Shown piece by piece: positions 21,663-33,765 of a stretch of DNA of 64,000 nucleotides. This stretch comes from Thereva unica. Taxonomy: Eukaryota; Arthropoda; Insecta; Diptera; Therevidae. A program made the position numbers and the translations under genes. How positions within the stretch are numbered: the first letter of the stretch is position 1; each line of letters opens with the position of its first letter. The notes beneath the pieces were generated by a model. The model worked only from the letters and a program-made list of their open reading frames with translations, did no database searches and was not told the origin of the DNA. The stretch spans positions 24,675,545-24,739,544 of the forward strand of contig OX465286.1 in the NCBI GenBank assembly GCA_949987705.1, given 5' to 3'.

Positions 21663-24600
21663 TTATTTTTTAAAATAAAGCAGTAACTCCGGATAAACGA
21701 GTTTTTCTTTTTTTAAGGACATGGGTTTTGATTGCATGTCGTCATACATCGACCAGCTCGATTGCCTTTTAACAAGGGCGGTGTAATGCCCTGGCCCCAT
21801 AGATTTCCTGGTTTTCTTTGGTGTAAAATTTGCTGCATTTTGACAAAGAAACATTTCAGGAATCATACGCACAGGCATTTTTTCCTGCATGTCCAGGACG
21901 AGCACAACGAGATCTGCTGTAAAATATAAAAAACGCGTTTGTGTAGCACATATAGAACGGAAGTATGAATAGTAATTTTAGTTTCATGACAATTTCAGAA
22001 TCGGACTTAGATTTGAATAACATAATTTTCAATACTTTTTTTAGATTTACAAAACACATTGCATAAGCCGCATTTTTGTAATTATTTGTCGTAAAATAAG
22101 CCTGAAAGGCAGATACTCTAGCAATAGTTATTTTGAACGAAAAATTTAAATTGATATAGTCGCGTGCATTATATGTACAAAAGAAGACAGACAAAAAAGA
22201 TATTTTTTTTTTCTGGAAAACGATAAATAATATATGCAAAAAATTATGTATTTCTAAGGTGTTTTTATAGACAATTTTAATTTAATTTTCATTAAATTCA
22301 ATCGCTTAAATTTAAAAAATAAACTTTCTTATAGATCACATCATTATTATAGATTATATCTCAAATATTAACATTATTCAGTACATATTTATATTTACCC
22401 ATGTCGAAAAATTCATTTTTTCATTTGCGGACACTTGTCGCACTTTACGCCTGGCAGTACCACATGCTCTCGTATGACGTCTCCGAGAGGTTGAATCAGT
22501 TCAGCTTGGGTGATAGTAATGGTTGGCAACGGTGTGATTTTGGATGTGCAACCCGCAGGACAAGTTGAAATATCGGCAAAACTGGCTGTGTTTTGAAAGA
22601 TATAATTTGCCAAATGACCTATGTTTGTTTGACAATCCAGAGATTGAACTGTGTGTGGTTGTAAAACGTACATTTTGTAATTAACAAAAATCTCTGCCCT
22701 TTTCTTGTAAGTGTTTACAGAAACTCGTGTAACATCAACTTGCAGTGTCATGTCGAACAAGCTGTTACCCATCCTGTGTCTCTCGCAATAATTCCTCACC
22801 TGTTCCTTGTCTTTTACAGCAGCAAGCAATATTTGAAAGATGCTGTCTAAACTGCACGTGTTGAAAAGTGACAATCTTGTGTTATTCAAAACAACAAATT
22901 TCAAATTCTGGTCATTTCCATTTTGGATTATTGGTAACGCCTTTAATTTTGAACCGGAGAGATAATCATTTAAATCCAGATTTTCTTTGTTCAGATAAAT
23001 GCCGCGTTTTCTTTTCTTTGCTTGCTGCCCTAGGCCACGCCAATTTTCGACTTCGTTTAAAGCTATTCGCTTCTCGTTTCCGGAGTTTTGCGAACAATCC
23101 GTGCAAAGCCTTCTTTCACCGTATCCTTCTTCCTCTCCTTCAAGTGCGATGGAACAGCCTGCGAGTACGTGAACATTTTTTTTACATAAAAAACACTTGT
23201 GCTCACCGCTCGCAATGTCGCCATTTCTACACGCTGCGCATTCCGTATCAATATGCACGGAAGCCTTCTGTGGTGAACTTTGCGCAATCGGAAAATTTTG
23301 AAAATCGTGGTCGATGTCTAAGATGTCCGCATGCATATCTTCGTTGGATGAAGGTACTGCTTTTGAAGATTTTTTGCTTCGTCTTGGATCTGGATCGTCA
23401 TTTTCAAGGAAATCTGAATCGTGTGAGTCCGGAGGATGGGATTTGCATTCCAGGATTTTCAGTTTTCCTTGGTAGTGCTCCACGATAGTAGCTACTGCTT
23501 TATCTAATCTCTTAGGTCCTGAAAACACTGCTGTTTTCAGAGTTTTGAACTCTGATTCCACGGCGGCGCTACTTGCAGGCACTCTCCCGCAGCCAAATGC
23601 GTCGCGACGAATGCAAGACCACAGTGGAATTGTCAGCATGTGTTACATCAAGCGATCCGCAACTTTTCCGCACATTCTTGGATTTAGGTCTTCGCCTTCT
23701 TTCCTGTCCAATATGTCCTGCACCTTCCTGTTTATTGAACGCACCCACATCTTCAGGACACCTTCTTGTTCCTGAGAATCTTCCAGTTCGCCGAGATCCG
23801 TCGCAACTTCTTTTTCGTCCTCCATTGTTAAATTGATGATTCCTTCTATCTCCAGATTTCCCGCAGTGTCAATGCACGTACGATTTTGGATGGTCTTCAA
23901 GCATTTTGCCAATGTAAATGCATCTCCTTCCGCTTTTTCACTCAAGGCGAGGACCATTATTGCAATGATGACATCAGTAGCTTCCGTTTGGCTCCTGCAC
24001 AAAATAAGTTGGCCAATTGCAAATAGGTAAAACCTTTTCACAGGTTTATTGATGTTTTTGAGGAAATCAGCCCAATCAGCCACATCTATTCTAATATATA
24101 CTTTTGTTAGTACAGCACCCATGCACGCCTCAGCATATTCTTCTAGAGTATGGTAACCTGCCAGTATTAAACAGCATGCATTTAATAATGCCTTTGAAGA
24201 ATCACAAACCTGGGAAAAATAGCAAATATTATAATCACAATTTAAACAAAAGCACTGACGTAAGATAGACATAAAAGTTGAACGATAGTGAATCTAAGAA
24301 AGAAACGTTAAAATGTTAAACCTTAATTCGTCGATGATGGTATTAGTATGGAAAATGCGATGGTTTTCCAAGTGACATTTTATAAAGGCTTACATTTTAC
24401 ATTTTCTTTAATGTTGTTTTAATTTATAAGTTCCATTCGTGTATGGGAGCATACAAACAATGATAAATGCATGGGATAATAATTTGGTTGTAAGTTTCAA
24501 AAACGGTAAAAATTGGTCACTGCTTTGATCATATAATATACCATTCCTACGTTCACCTTTATGTCTACATACTCTGCCCCGTAAATGATTTTGGTCCATG

Positions 24601-26620
24601 TTACTAATTGAACATTTTGAATGTACATTATATTTACCACATGCTTCGGAAATGTTGGAACAAATTGAATCCAGCGATGTAACCAGTGGCTTATTGTTAC
24701 TGAATCTTGCGCTTCAGTAAACATTGCAAGAGTAGCGAAGTTGACAGCTTCCGTAAGGACTACCCCTAGGTATGGGAAAATATGCTGGGATTTTTCATCG
24801 TCGATGTGGACGTATTTTTTTGCAAGCCCTCCTGTTGCATCAATGCACATTCCAATATCCTCTTTTTTGGCCAGGGTGTTGTGAAGGCGAATTTGATGAG
24901 GGGTCCAGAAATGTACAGTAACGGGTTCCAATGTTACCTCCCGCGCCACATTTTTTCCAGCTGGGGTTCTTTTGTACTTTAGAAGGGCCGTAATTGGGTT
25001 GCTATGAAGATACTTCTTTTTTTGTGCTTCATATTTGGCTTGATGTAATACGTGTGCTGGATACAAAATGGGTGGCTCCATACTATCACCTTCGTCCATC
25101 ATTTCATTGGCTTCTTGAGCTCTGTAAACTTCGACAGAAACTTTTTCCAATGCAGAAACTGCCATTTTTCGTTCATTTCCCCGACACTGTCGCTTTCCAC
25201 AATTACTATATCCTTTGGAAACGGTACACTGAATTCTGACTATTACATCAGTGTCCACGAGTGGAAGGATAATGCATTTTACTATACTGCCGCATTTACA
25301 ATAACCTATAAAAATTTAAAACATATAAATAAAAAATGTCTTATGCAAAATTTTTTACAGTGTACACTGTAACAAAATAGCCAAGTTCACAAATATAGTG
25401 TTCTTTTATGCATAAAGTGTCAAAAGCCTGGGGACAAGTATGAAGCGTACAGCGCATGACGCGATCTGTATTTCACACTATTTGAAACGACCAATAATGT
25501 TTGTGTTTTGAGGCCACCAAAACGCATTAACCCTACATTCTTGCATTAGTGCGCTCTCACAGGCCACTCCCCTATTCTAAACACCCAGCCTTGAAAAAAA
25601 TCTGAAATAATTCACCTCTAATTTGTATTCTTATAATGAGATAAAGCAAAGACTAGGCATTAACATAGCAAAATGCAAGAAATGCAGTAAGTCAGAGTGT
25701 ATTTGTTTATATGGGAGCTGTTGCACACAGACTTGAGTTTCTTCGCCTCTTTGCCTCGTCCTTCCCAGAAAAATGTGACGGTTTTTCCACGTGTGAGAAC
25801 GTGATGCGAGTGGTTTCAATTCATTCCCATATAAATTTTTTACGCTAAGGCGCATCTAAAGAAGTTTTACTTCAAAAAGTAATTGATTACACGTAATTGC
25901 AATTGGTCATTTTGTGATTTTTAAAAATTGCAAACAATTTTGAATCGCATTTTATTATACATGCATACATAAATGCAAGCTTTTTTATTTATAATTATCA
26001 TTATTTTTCATCATCATTATTTTTTCATCGAATAATCATGATCAGTAATTTTTTCATATTTGATTAAATGTAATACATACTAAAATAAAAAATGTACCTT
26101 TGAAACCTCCCGATTGTTTGTCTCTGCTAATGTAATTGCTTTCAAAATGGAAAGCATGTTGAAGACGATGATTGTCATATTTTTTTTTGGCCACAACTGT
26201 CGTCCACTCATGAGGCCTGAGCACATTAAGAATTTGGTGGTACCCTCGTCCCGTTTTATCTTTATACCGCCTCACGGTTTCTGTTATTAGATTATCGAAT
26301 TCCGGTTTTGCAAAGGTTAATGTAAAACATTTGTTCGATTCTTCATCAGAATCAGACGATGACGATGAATGAGACTCTGCAGGTTTCCTCATTGTATCAG
26401 CAGTACGTCCGAAAAGTAGGTTTCTTATGTTAAAACGATTGTTCACCACATACGTATATAGAGTCGACGATTTTATCTTGAAGTCCAATTCCTGGGAAAT
26501 TGTCGTCCAAACATCGTGCGTCTCCGGTGAAATTTTATCTACTTCTTTATCAAGAATGATAAATTCGTGATATTTCAGAATTTTAGTAGCAACTGTTTCA
26601 GTTGAAACACGCGGTGCCAC
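21663..26620 (-). pseudogene. NOF/Mutator-like transposase with C-terminal protease-like domain, multi-exon, broken
   Basis: Exons on the minus strand: E1 about 26620-26098; E2 25305-24638; E3 24209-22413; E4 21916-21663. Junctions keep frame, for example FK|GYCKCGS and KHV|VCDSSKAL. E1-E2 carry an N-terminal zinc-binding-like region (RPHEWTTVV; CKCGSIVKC). The Mutator-type catalytic set is visible: CIDATGGL, CDSSKALL and, after the SSAAVE segment, an E. E3 has a Cys-rich cluster (CAACRNGD, CKKNVHV, CTDCSQN) and then FNTCSLDSIFQILLA. E4 has GHYTALVKRQSSWSMYDD. The last two resemble the Cys and His boxes of ubiquitin-protease-like folds. Breaks: an in-frame TAA between E3 halves (about 23640) and a stop ending E3 before its donor. 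The upstream start is unclear. Function inferred: moving the Foldback-like element. Confidence 0.72.
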
Positions 26621-26825
26621 AGGGCATTTTTAAAAGAAATTACTTGAATTATAAAAGATATAAAAAAACTTCCACCGTAACACAAAACAAAAGCTGTTGC
26701 GCTTGCGAATTCCAAAAGAAAGTAAACATTGCATACACACTGTGGACTCAAGATCACGATAGCTCCGAAAACACCCCCACTTCCCACTACAAAGGGGTTG
26801 GCTCTGTTTAGGATCAAAGTTTAGA

Positions 26826-27265
26826 AAGGCCAGTTTTACACGGGCAACAGCCAACCAAAAAAAATCTGCTATCATCGACTGTTCCTTTTTGAAATGAAAA
26901 GTCGCATGGGCTTTCACACCAGCGAAATTTTCCAGCGAACTGTACTTCAGAATGCTTTAGCTTATTGTTGTTATTTTTAATCTTAATCCTCCTTTCTGTT
27001 TTTTCGCTCTATTTTCTTCCAGAAAGAAATAACACCAACAACAACCACACAAAGTCAAAAAGTTGTCTTGAAAAACCAGTGAAAGAGCTGGTTCAACAAA
27101 ATTTTCCCACCCCCTCGTCCTCTCTCACTCTTTTCTCAGCAAGCGACGGTTCCGGTCGATTTTCCTTGGTTAAGGTATACCTTTACATTATTATGACAAT
27201 GAAGTCAAATCTAACATCATACAATGTAAAAGTACCTTTAGCTGTTAGCCCGTGTGAAACTAACC
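26826..27265. repeat. Diverged relative of the 13.8-kb miniature element
   Basis: It shares the words CCAACC, AAAGTCGCATGGGCTTTCACA, CTTATTGTTGTT and CCCTCGTCCTCTCTCACTC with the 13824-14498 element. The ends are degraded and no TSD is visible. Confidence 0.5.
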
Positions 27266-27309
27266 AAATTAACAAGTCGTTCATCTTCATATGGTTAATG
27301 GGGGGTGCT

Positions 27310-27710
27310 CACTGACATATAGAATGGACTGCTCATGAGGAATTTTTCATGGCACCAATTTGTTCCATAGGCTACAAACCTTTTTTCACCCCATGTAAAC
27401 ACCGGAATCACTTTTGAAATTTGCATTTTTTTAAATACAAACTTAAAACATTAAAACAACACAAATATTTTGTTTAAAAAAATTAATAAACACTATTTTC
27501 ACTTTTTCACCTTTTAAAATGCCTTTTTTTCATTAATTTCCAAATTTTATGTGTATCTGATTTAAGTTCTTAACGCCTGTTTTTCCTGTTCTTCTGAGTG
27601 CTTCTGTCAGTTTGGGGGCTTATGGATGAGCGAGTCGACTATACCTTTTTGGTGCCATCGGTTTGTATGGGAATAATTGCTGATGAGCAGTCCATTAATA
27701 TATGTCAGTG
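27310..27710. mobile_element. Second copy of the mRpL30-type miniature element
   Basis: It has the same ends as 3238-3774 (CACTGACATATAGAATGGAC) in opposite orientation and lacks the internal tandem duplication. The 8-bp TSD is GGGGTGCT: the left copy is 27302-27309, and the right copy is split, GGGG at 27711-27714 and TGCT at 33520-33523, because a gypsy element inserted into it. Confidence 0.88.
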
Positions 27711-27714
27711 GGGG

Positions 27715-28052
27715 ACTAATATTTTCTTTTTATTTCTTGTTAATCAAGAAATTATAAAAAAACACAATTTTTACTCCAACGGATATTTATTTCGACTCTC
27801 TTCTTCAAATGCTGATTAAGGACTCTCTAATTCTAGATTACAGCTTTGTTTTAGTTTTATCCAGAAGGGAATTTTATTTGTCGCAACGAAACGGGTCGAC
27901 GTTGAGTTTGTAACGGGAGATTCTTTGTTTTCGCAAGTTGTTGTGAATATTGAGAGAAATTTACTTTAAAGTCAATTTCAATTTACAATGGGAAAGGGGA
28001 TTATATGACTTGTTATCAATTGATGGAAGTGGTGATGTTAGGGAACATAACT
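27715..28052 (-). repeat. gypsy 3' LTR
   Basis: Paired with 33178-33515 and equal in length (338 bp). It ends ATTAGT and begins AGTTATG on the minus strand, where the other copy has AGCTATG. Confidence 0.92.
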
Positions 28053-28064
28053 CCCCCCTCCTTA
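28053..28064 (-). other. gypsy polypurine tract
   Basis: On the minus strand TTAAGGAGGGGGG lies directly before the 3' LTR, the expected plus-strand primer. Confidence 0.75.
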
Positions 28065-28715
28065 AGCTTAATGTCCTCCTGGACTTTGTCTTCCTTTTTA
28101 GTTACAAACTCAACATTAACCTGATTTTTTTTATGATATATAATATTAAGACTACTATTGATAGTATAATAAATGCGATACTTAAGTTAAAAATAATTAT
28201 ATTTGTCCTAGTTACATTTTTTTATTTCCTCTATTTCATTAATAGTTTCAATTTGTTTTAAATGCAAAACTTCAATATTAACGACTTTGCAATGTCATAC
28301 AAGCTCCTTTTCTTAGTTTTTAAATTTCACATTACTTATTTCTACACTAAATAGGTATCGTTTAATCTATATTCTAAATCATTACAAGTATTTTTCATTG
28401 ATACATTATTTGCAGCTTCAATAAGGATTAAATTTTGCTTTATCTCTATAACCTCAAATGGTTTTTTTTGCAACATTTTAAGTTATTTATTTATTTTTAT
28501 TAAGCTCTGGGTACATTCTTTGGCTAGTTTTAATTTTTTTTAGTAGTTGTTGCCATCGTCCAGATAATTTTTCTAATATAATATTTCTGTTTTTTCCTAT
28601 ATAATTAATTCTTCATGATTTGTATTTGGGATTACAAGGAGATTTATTTTGTTCGCTGTTTAAGGAATTTTGGTTCGGAATATTAGTTTGTTTTCTGTTT
28701 GTAGTAAACTTCTGG

Positions 28716-31700
28716 TTACAAATCAGCTCTTGAGTTGGGGTGATTAGTTGCACTAGATTCAGTTTTATTATTACCTGAAGAATATTTAAAATTTCGCTTT
28801 ATTCTGCAGGGATGAATTTTGCGATTTTTAGGATCTGTTAGGTTGCCATTAGAGAATTTGGTTTTTATCTTGATATATCGAGGTTCTGTCTTATGTCTTA
28901 CTATCTTAGGGTTTTGTACCAAGATTTCTTTTTCGTCACCTAAAACTATGCTTGTCCTATTTTTATTTAATTTGGATAATTTTTCTATTTTCTTCTTATG
29001 AATTCTAAGCTTAATTTTTTCTAGATCAGTAACTTTGTTATTTAGGAAATCGGATGGTTTCGTTAATGTAGTTGAATGGATAATGTTATTATAATGTTCG
29101 ATAGCTTTCGAAACCTTCTCTTCTGCGGTGAGTTTAGCTTTTTCTGTTTCTAATATCCTCAAATGCTCATTCAAGGTTCCGTGAGCTCTTTCAATGTCTG
29201 AGTTGCCGGTGTGTGAACGTGGAGATGTGAAGTGAATTTCGATATCTTCTATTCTTCCAAATTCCTTCATGTTAAGGCTATCAAATTCATTGTCTACTAC
29301 CAGTTTTTTCGGTTTGCCGAAAAGTGAGAATCTCTGCCTTAATGTCTCAATAATGGTAACGCTGTTTCTATCGTTCAATTTCGATGCCATTAAATGTTTC
29401 GTGAACTTATCGATTGTGGTAAGAAACATTTGATGATAGCAGAAAAATAAGTCGCCATGAATTATTTCATTTGGTGAACTTGGTGTTTCTGATAAGTTGA
29501 ATTTATGTTTAATGGGATGTCTATCATACTTAGCTAGGTTACATGTTTCACAATTGTTAATATATTTGTATATTAGTTCTCTTAATTTTGGAAAAAAGAA
29601 TTTGTTTTTCAACTCTTCGTAGTTTTCGACAATACCTCTATGATTTGTTGCTGTATGGATTTTTTCTATTACCTTAATTGCTTCGCTTTCGCTTTCTAAG
29701 TCTTCGGCTTTAATTGTACATTTTATAAACCTAATTTGTTTATTGTTACCAAAGAGTTCTAACAATTTTTGTTGTAATAAATTATACTTTATGTCTTCTA
29801 AATCGGAATAGATTCCAGTCACTCCCTTTTTTATTAGTTTTCTTAGTAAGTCGTTCAGATAATTATCGTTATTTAATTCTTCCTCCGTTATATATATCTT
29901 TCTATATCTTCGACATTTCATTACCATTTCTTGGGTTTTGTTTTTAACTAAGTGTATTTGGGTTAAGTATTTGTTTATTAATACATTGGCAATTGGGATA
30001 TGGTCGTTCAGATCTTCAACCCCACTGTGAATCGTGGCCCGATCGCTTTCTTGGTTGTCTTCTATCTCGTTAATTTCTTGAGCTTCAGTATTTAATCTAC
30101 TGAGAAAATCGGCAACTTTATTGTCTTTGCCCCTTAAATATTCAATTTCGTAGTCGAATTCGTTTAATCGGATTCGCCATCTTTGTAATTTGGAGTTAGG
30201 CTCTTTTAAAGAGCTTAACCAGACCAGCGGTTGGTGATCAGTTCTAATTGTGAACTTTTGTCCAAATAAATAAGGTCTAAAATATTTTGTTGCCCAAATG
30301 ATGGCCAACAATTCTTTTTCGACCGTTGAATATCTTACTTCATGAGAATTCAGGGTTCGACTTGCGAAGCAAATGGGGTGATTGTCCTGGGACAAAACTG
30401 CGCCGATTGCAAATTGACTAGCATCAGTCGTAAGAACAAATTTCTTTTTGAAGTCAGGGTATTTTAAGACGGGATCTTTTGTTATAATTTCCTTCAATTT
30501 TTCAAAAGCTTCAATGAAACGTGGATCGTGTTCATTGATTTTATTCCCCTTTTTTAGACACTGTGTCATAGGTTGGGCTACTTTAGCGTAGTCTCGAATA
30601 AATTTCCGGTAATATCCGGTGATGCCCAGAAAACTTTTTATTGCTGTTCGCGTTTTGGGTAGTTTAAGGTTTTTAATTATTTCAATTTTTTTGGGTTAGG
30701 TTTGATTCCTCCATTTGTGAGAATATGCCCTAAATATTCGGTTTCTCTGGAGAAAAAGTTGCATTTATCCACTTGAATTTTTAAATTAAATTCCCTTAGT
30801 TTTTGAAAGATTTTGTTAATTGATTCGGCATGTTCTTGAAAGGATGTACTAAATATTAGTATATCGTCTAAGTATACTACACATAATTTGTTTATGTAAT
30901 CTCTTAGCACGAAATTCATCATTCGCTGAAAAGTTGCCGGGGCATTTTTCAGTCCGAAAGGCATTCTTATATACTCGTAATGGCCTTGTGGTGTCGAAAA
31001 AGCCGTTTTTGCCCTATCCTTCTCATCTACAAGGATTTGATGAAATCCTTTAGCGAGATCGAGGGTGGAAAAATATTGGGCCCTCCCTAATTTATCGAAT
31101 ATAGATTCTATATTTGGCATAGGGAATTTATCATCCACTGTTATGTCGTTTAATTTGCGGTAGTCCACAACGATTCGCCATTTCTGTTTTCCCGAGTTAT
31201 CAATTTTTTTCGGTACTACCCAGATTGGCGAGTTATAGGCTGAATTGCTGGGTTTTATTATCCCCCCTATCAACATTTCTTTTACCTGTTTCTCTACTTC
31301 TTCCTCGTGAACTTTGGGAAATCTGTAAGTTTTGGAATATATTGGCTGGCTATGTTTCGTTATTATTTGATGCTTTACTTCGGCTACACTGGTTAGTACT
31401 TGGCCCTCTTGAAAAAAGAGATCCCTATTATTTTTAATAATCTGACGTAAATGATATAACTCATCCGAATTTGAATGATCTGTCTTTAGCTGTTTAAGTA
31501 AATCTATGTTATTTAGCTCAAGTGCTTCTAGTTGGTAAACTTTATCGTATTGATAGGTGTATCTAAATTTAGTTTTTTTATTATTAACCTTAATTGAATC
31601 ATCCTCTAAGTCTATCTTGGCGGCTAATGGTTTTAAAACATTAAGACCTATTATGGCGTCATAATTTTTACTGCTTAAGTCTACCAATTTCCAACTCATG

Positions 31701-31936
31701 GTTGCGTCATGATTGAATTCTTTCGGGATTTCGGTGATTAATTCTTCAGTCATCTTTTGTTTTCCAAACAACGTTATTAAATTTTTTGGCACGGTTATTT
31801 GAGTTCTTTTTAAATTGGGAAAGAGGTCTTTAACTGACGTGTTAGACCCGGAATCGAGGAGACAATCTATTTTTTCTCCGTTAATTGTAAGCGTAGCTAC
31901 GGATAATGGGTATCCCGAGGTAGTGAGCGAAAATTT
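28716..31936 (-). pseudogene. gypsy Pol (protease, RT, RNase H, integrase) with one frameshift
   Basis: It opens in the -1 frame from gag. The protease has LLDSGSNTS (about 31.85 kb). The RT has WRIVVDYRKLND, FSTLDLAKGFHQI, MPFGLKNAPATFQ and the catalytic VVYLDDILIF. RNase H has TTDASQFAIGAVLS and STVEKELLAIIWA. Integrase shows the zinc-binding H-H-C-C set (TNHRG to CETCNLA) and the D, D, E residues in HGDLFF, VVDNEFDS and SDIERAHGTLNEH. A run of seven A at about 30686-30692 breaks the frame just after NPKK, one base from the expected phase. Otherwise intact. Confidence 0.9.
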
Positions 31937-32976
31937 TCTTGAGTTTCAGTGGGATCTACATCCACCTCCATTGATTCTGGTTGCTGGTTAGCCGAATTTT
32001 GCCTATTATGAGGATAACGTCCAGAAAAGTTGTTTTCACGATTGTTACCGGAATTTCTAAATCTACTGCTGTTATTGTTTTCGCGATAGTTACCGGAATT
32101 TCTAAACCTATTACTGTTATTATATTCACGATAATTACTGGAATTTCTAAACATGTTGCTATTATTATAATTGTTTCTTGGGCGGTATTGATCGTACTGT
32201 CTATCTCTGTAATTGTAGAAATTGTTAGCGTTTCTATCCATATTTCCGATGTTATTGTTTGAATAATTAGTGTAAGGATTTCTATTGTTTTGTTGGTGAG
32301 GAAAACGGTTTCTTGGAAAATGGATTTTTGTTCTTGTATCTTGCCTTGAATCTACTTCTGTTTGTTGTAATTCGTGATAAGCTTCTTCTAAACTTTTCAC
32401 TTGTTTCATTCTAAGGTACATATTATCGGAACGAGGCAACTTGCTTAAAAATTTTTCAAGTATACTATGTTCGTTATTAATAGGTTTAAAATCTAAGGGT
32501 TTTTCAATATCTAAACTATATTTTAAATTTAATTTGTCTAAAATTTTGACTAATTCTTCATAATAATGACTTACGTTAATAAATTTTATTGAGTCTGCTT
32601 TCTCCTTTAATTTCAAGTAGGTTTCCTTCACCCCGAATGATTTTATTAGCTGCTGCTTGATGGTTTCCCACGTTGAGCCTTGATCTGTAATTCTCCTCAC
32701 TGCCATTGCTGCATCACCTTGGATCTTTGTAGTCAATATTCTGAAGATATATTGTTTGGCTGAATTGTCAGTCACCATACCCACGAGAGTTTCAACTTCC
32801 TGAATAAAATGTGACAACTCAAAGGTTCCATCGCCCTTGAATGGTGGAACTGATCTTGCTTCATTTATCACGTCTTTAACAGTAATTGAGCTTAATGCCA
32901 TATTGTAGTTTTGTTGCACACTTTGTAATACTTCAACACTTGGAGGTTTATATGAATTTTCTGAATCCATCAGCAA
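31897..32976 (-). CDS. gypsy Gag
   Basis: A 359-codon frame begins MLMDSENSYKPPSVEVLQSV. The N-terminal half is a retrotransposon Gag/capsid-like region (VPPFKGDGTFELSHFI, typical of arthropod gypsy Gags). The C-terminal third is an Asn/Arg-rich low-complexity stretch with repeated NYREYNNSNRFRNSG-like units that replaces a zinc knuckle and probably binds RNA. The frame is intact. Near its end the sequence A AAT TTT (about 31930-31937) allows a -1 shift into pol. Confidence 0.85.
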   Translation of the reverse strand: MLMDSENSYKPPSVEVLQSVQQNYNMALSSITVKDVINEARSVPPFKGDGTFELSHFIQEVETLVGMVTDNSAKQYIFRILTTKIQGDAAMAVRRITDQGSTWETIKQQLIKSFGVKETYLKLKEKADSIKFINVSHYYEELVKILDKLNLKYSLDIEKPLDFKPINNEHSILEKFLSKLPRSDNMYLRMKQVKSLEEAYHELQQTEVDSRQDTRTKIHFPRNRFPHQQNNRNPYTNYSNNNIGNMDRNANNFYNYRDRQYDQYRPRNNYNNSNMFRNSSNYREYNNSNRFRNSGNYRENNNSSRFRNSGNNRENNFSGRYPHNRQNSANQQPESMEVDVDPTETQENFRSLPRDTHYP

Positions 32977-33159
32977 TTATAACGGATAATTTATCGAACG
33001 CTATATTCACAGTTCGACTTATCGTTTTATAATTTTTATTTTTATTTGTAGCCGAAAATCCGATTGAAGGTTTGCCGATCTTTTTCGCAAAAAAACAAAA
33101 AAGGTGTTTACTTCTTCCCTGTATATCAGGAAAAAAATTTATATTTAACACTATCGACA

Positions 33160-33177
33160 ATCCTGACCGACTGCGCC
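33160..33177 (-). other. gypsy primer binding site
   Basis: GGCGCAGTCGGTCAGGA directly follows the 5' LTR on the minus strand (TGGCGCAGTCGG if the last LTR base is shared). The matching tRNA was not determined; a serine tRNA is possible. Confidence 0.65.
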
Positions 33178-33515
33178 ACTAATATTTTCTTTTTATTTCT
33201 TGTTAATCAAGAAATTATAAAAAAACACAATTTTTACTCCAACGGATATTTATTTCGACTCTCTTCTTCAAATGCTGATTAAGGACTCTCTAATTCTAGA
33301 TTACAGCTTTGTTTTAGTTTTATCCAGAAGGGAATTTTATTTGTCGCAACGAAACGGGTCGACGTTGAGTTTGTAACGGGAGATTCTTTGTTTTCGCAAG
33401 TTGTTGTGAATATTGAGAGAAATTTACTTTAAAGTCAATTTCAATTTACAATGGGAAAAGGGATTATATGACTTGTTATCAATTGATGGAAGTGGTGATG
33501 TTAGGGAACATAGCT
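33178..33515 (-). repeat. gypsy 5' LTR
   Basis: Nearly identical to 27715-28052. It should carry the promoter for the minus-strand transcript. Confidence 0.92.
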
Positions 33516-33552
33516 GGGGTGCTACACGGAGACTCAAGAAGTCGGCCGAACT

Positions 33553-33756
33553 CACGGTATACAGAAATAAGGTAATGTAAAAGAGACGACGGCTTCGAAT
33601 ACCGTAAAAAATGGGCGCCTGGTGACGTCGGCCCTAATGCAGAAACAACAACAACAACTTCGATTTTATATGGGAAGTGTCCCCCACGTGACGTCAGCAC
33701 TAAAATACCGTATACAGTATTCAGTCTTTTACATTACCTTTTTTTTGTATACCGTG
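33553..33756. mobile_element. P-like miniature element (204 bp)
   Basis: The ends CACGGTATACAGAAATAAGG and its inverse (CATTACC ... GTATACCGTG) match the ends of the 21-kb unit at 42000-63132. It is flanked by GGCCGAACT on both sides (33544-33552 and 33757-33765), read as a 9-bp duplication or 8 bp plus one base. It is non-coding. Confidence 0.8.
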
Positions 33757-33765
33757 GGCCGAACT

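Larger units (their letters stand above)
27715..33515 (-). mobile_element. Ty3/gypsy LTR retrotransposon, near full length
   Basis: 5801 bp with two 338-bp LTRs differing at about two positions, flanked by the 4-bp duplication GGGG (27711-27714 and 33516-33519). The order on the minus strand is LTR, primer site, gag, protease-RT-RNase H-integrase, polypurine tract, LTR. No envelope-like frame is present in the 650 bp after pol. LTR similarity indicates recent insertion. Confidence 0.93.

Noticed and set aside
28053..28715. Envelope gene of an errantivirus-type gypsy
   Set aside because: The 650 bp between pol and the 3' LTR has no long frame, signal peptide or membrane segment.
31981..32262. 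Plus-strand 93-codon frame rich in Ile/Val
   Set aside because: Antisense shadow of the Asn/Arg-rich repeats in gypsy Gag.
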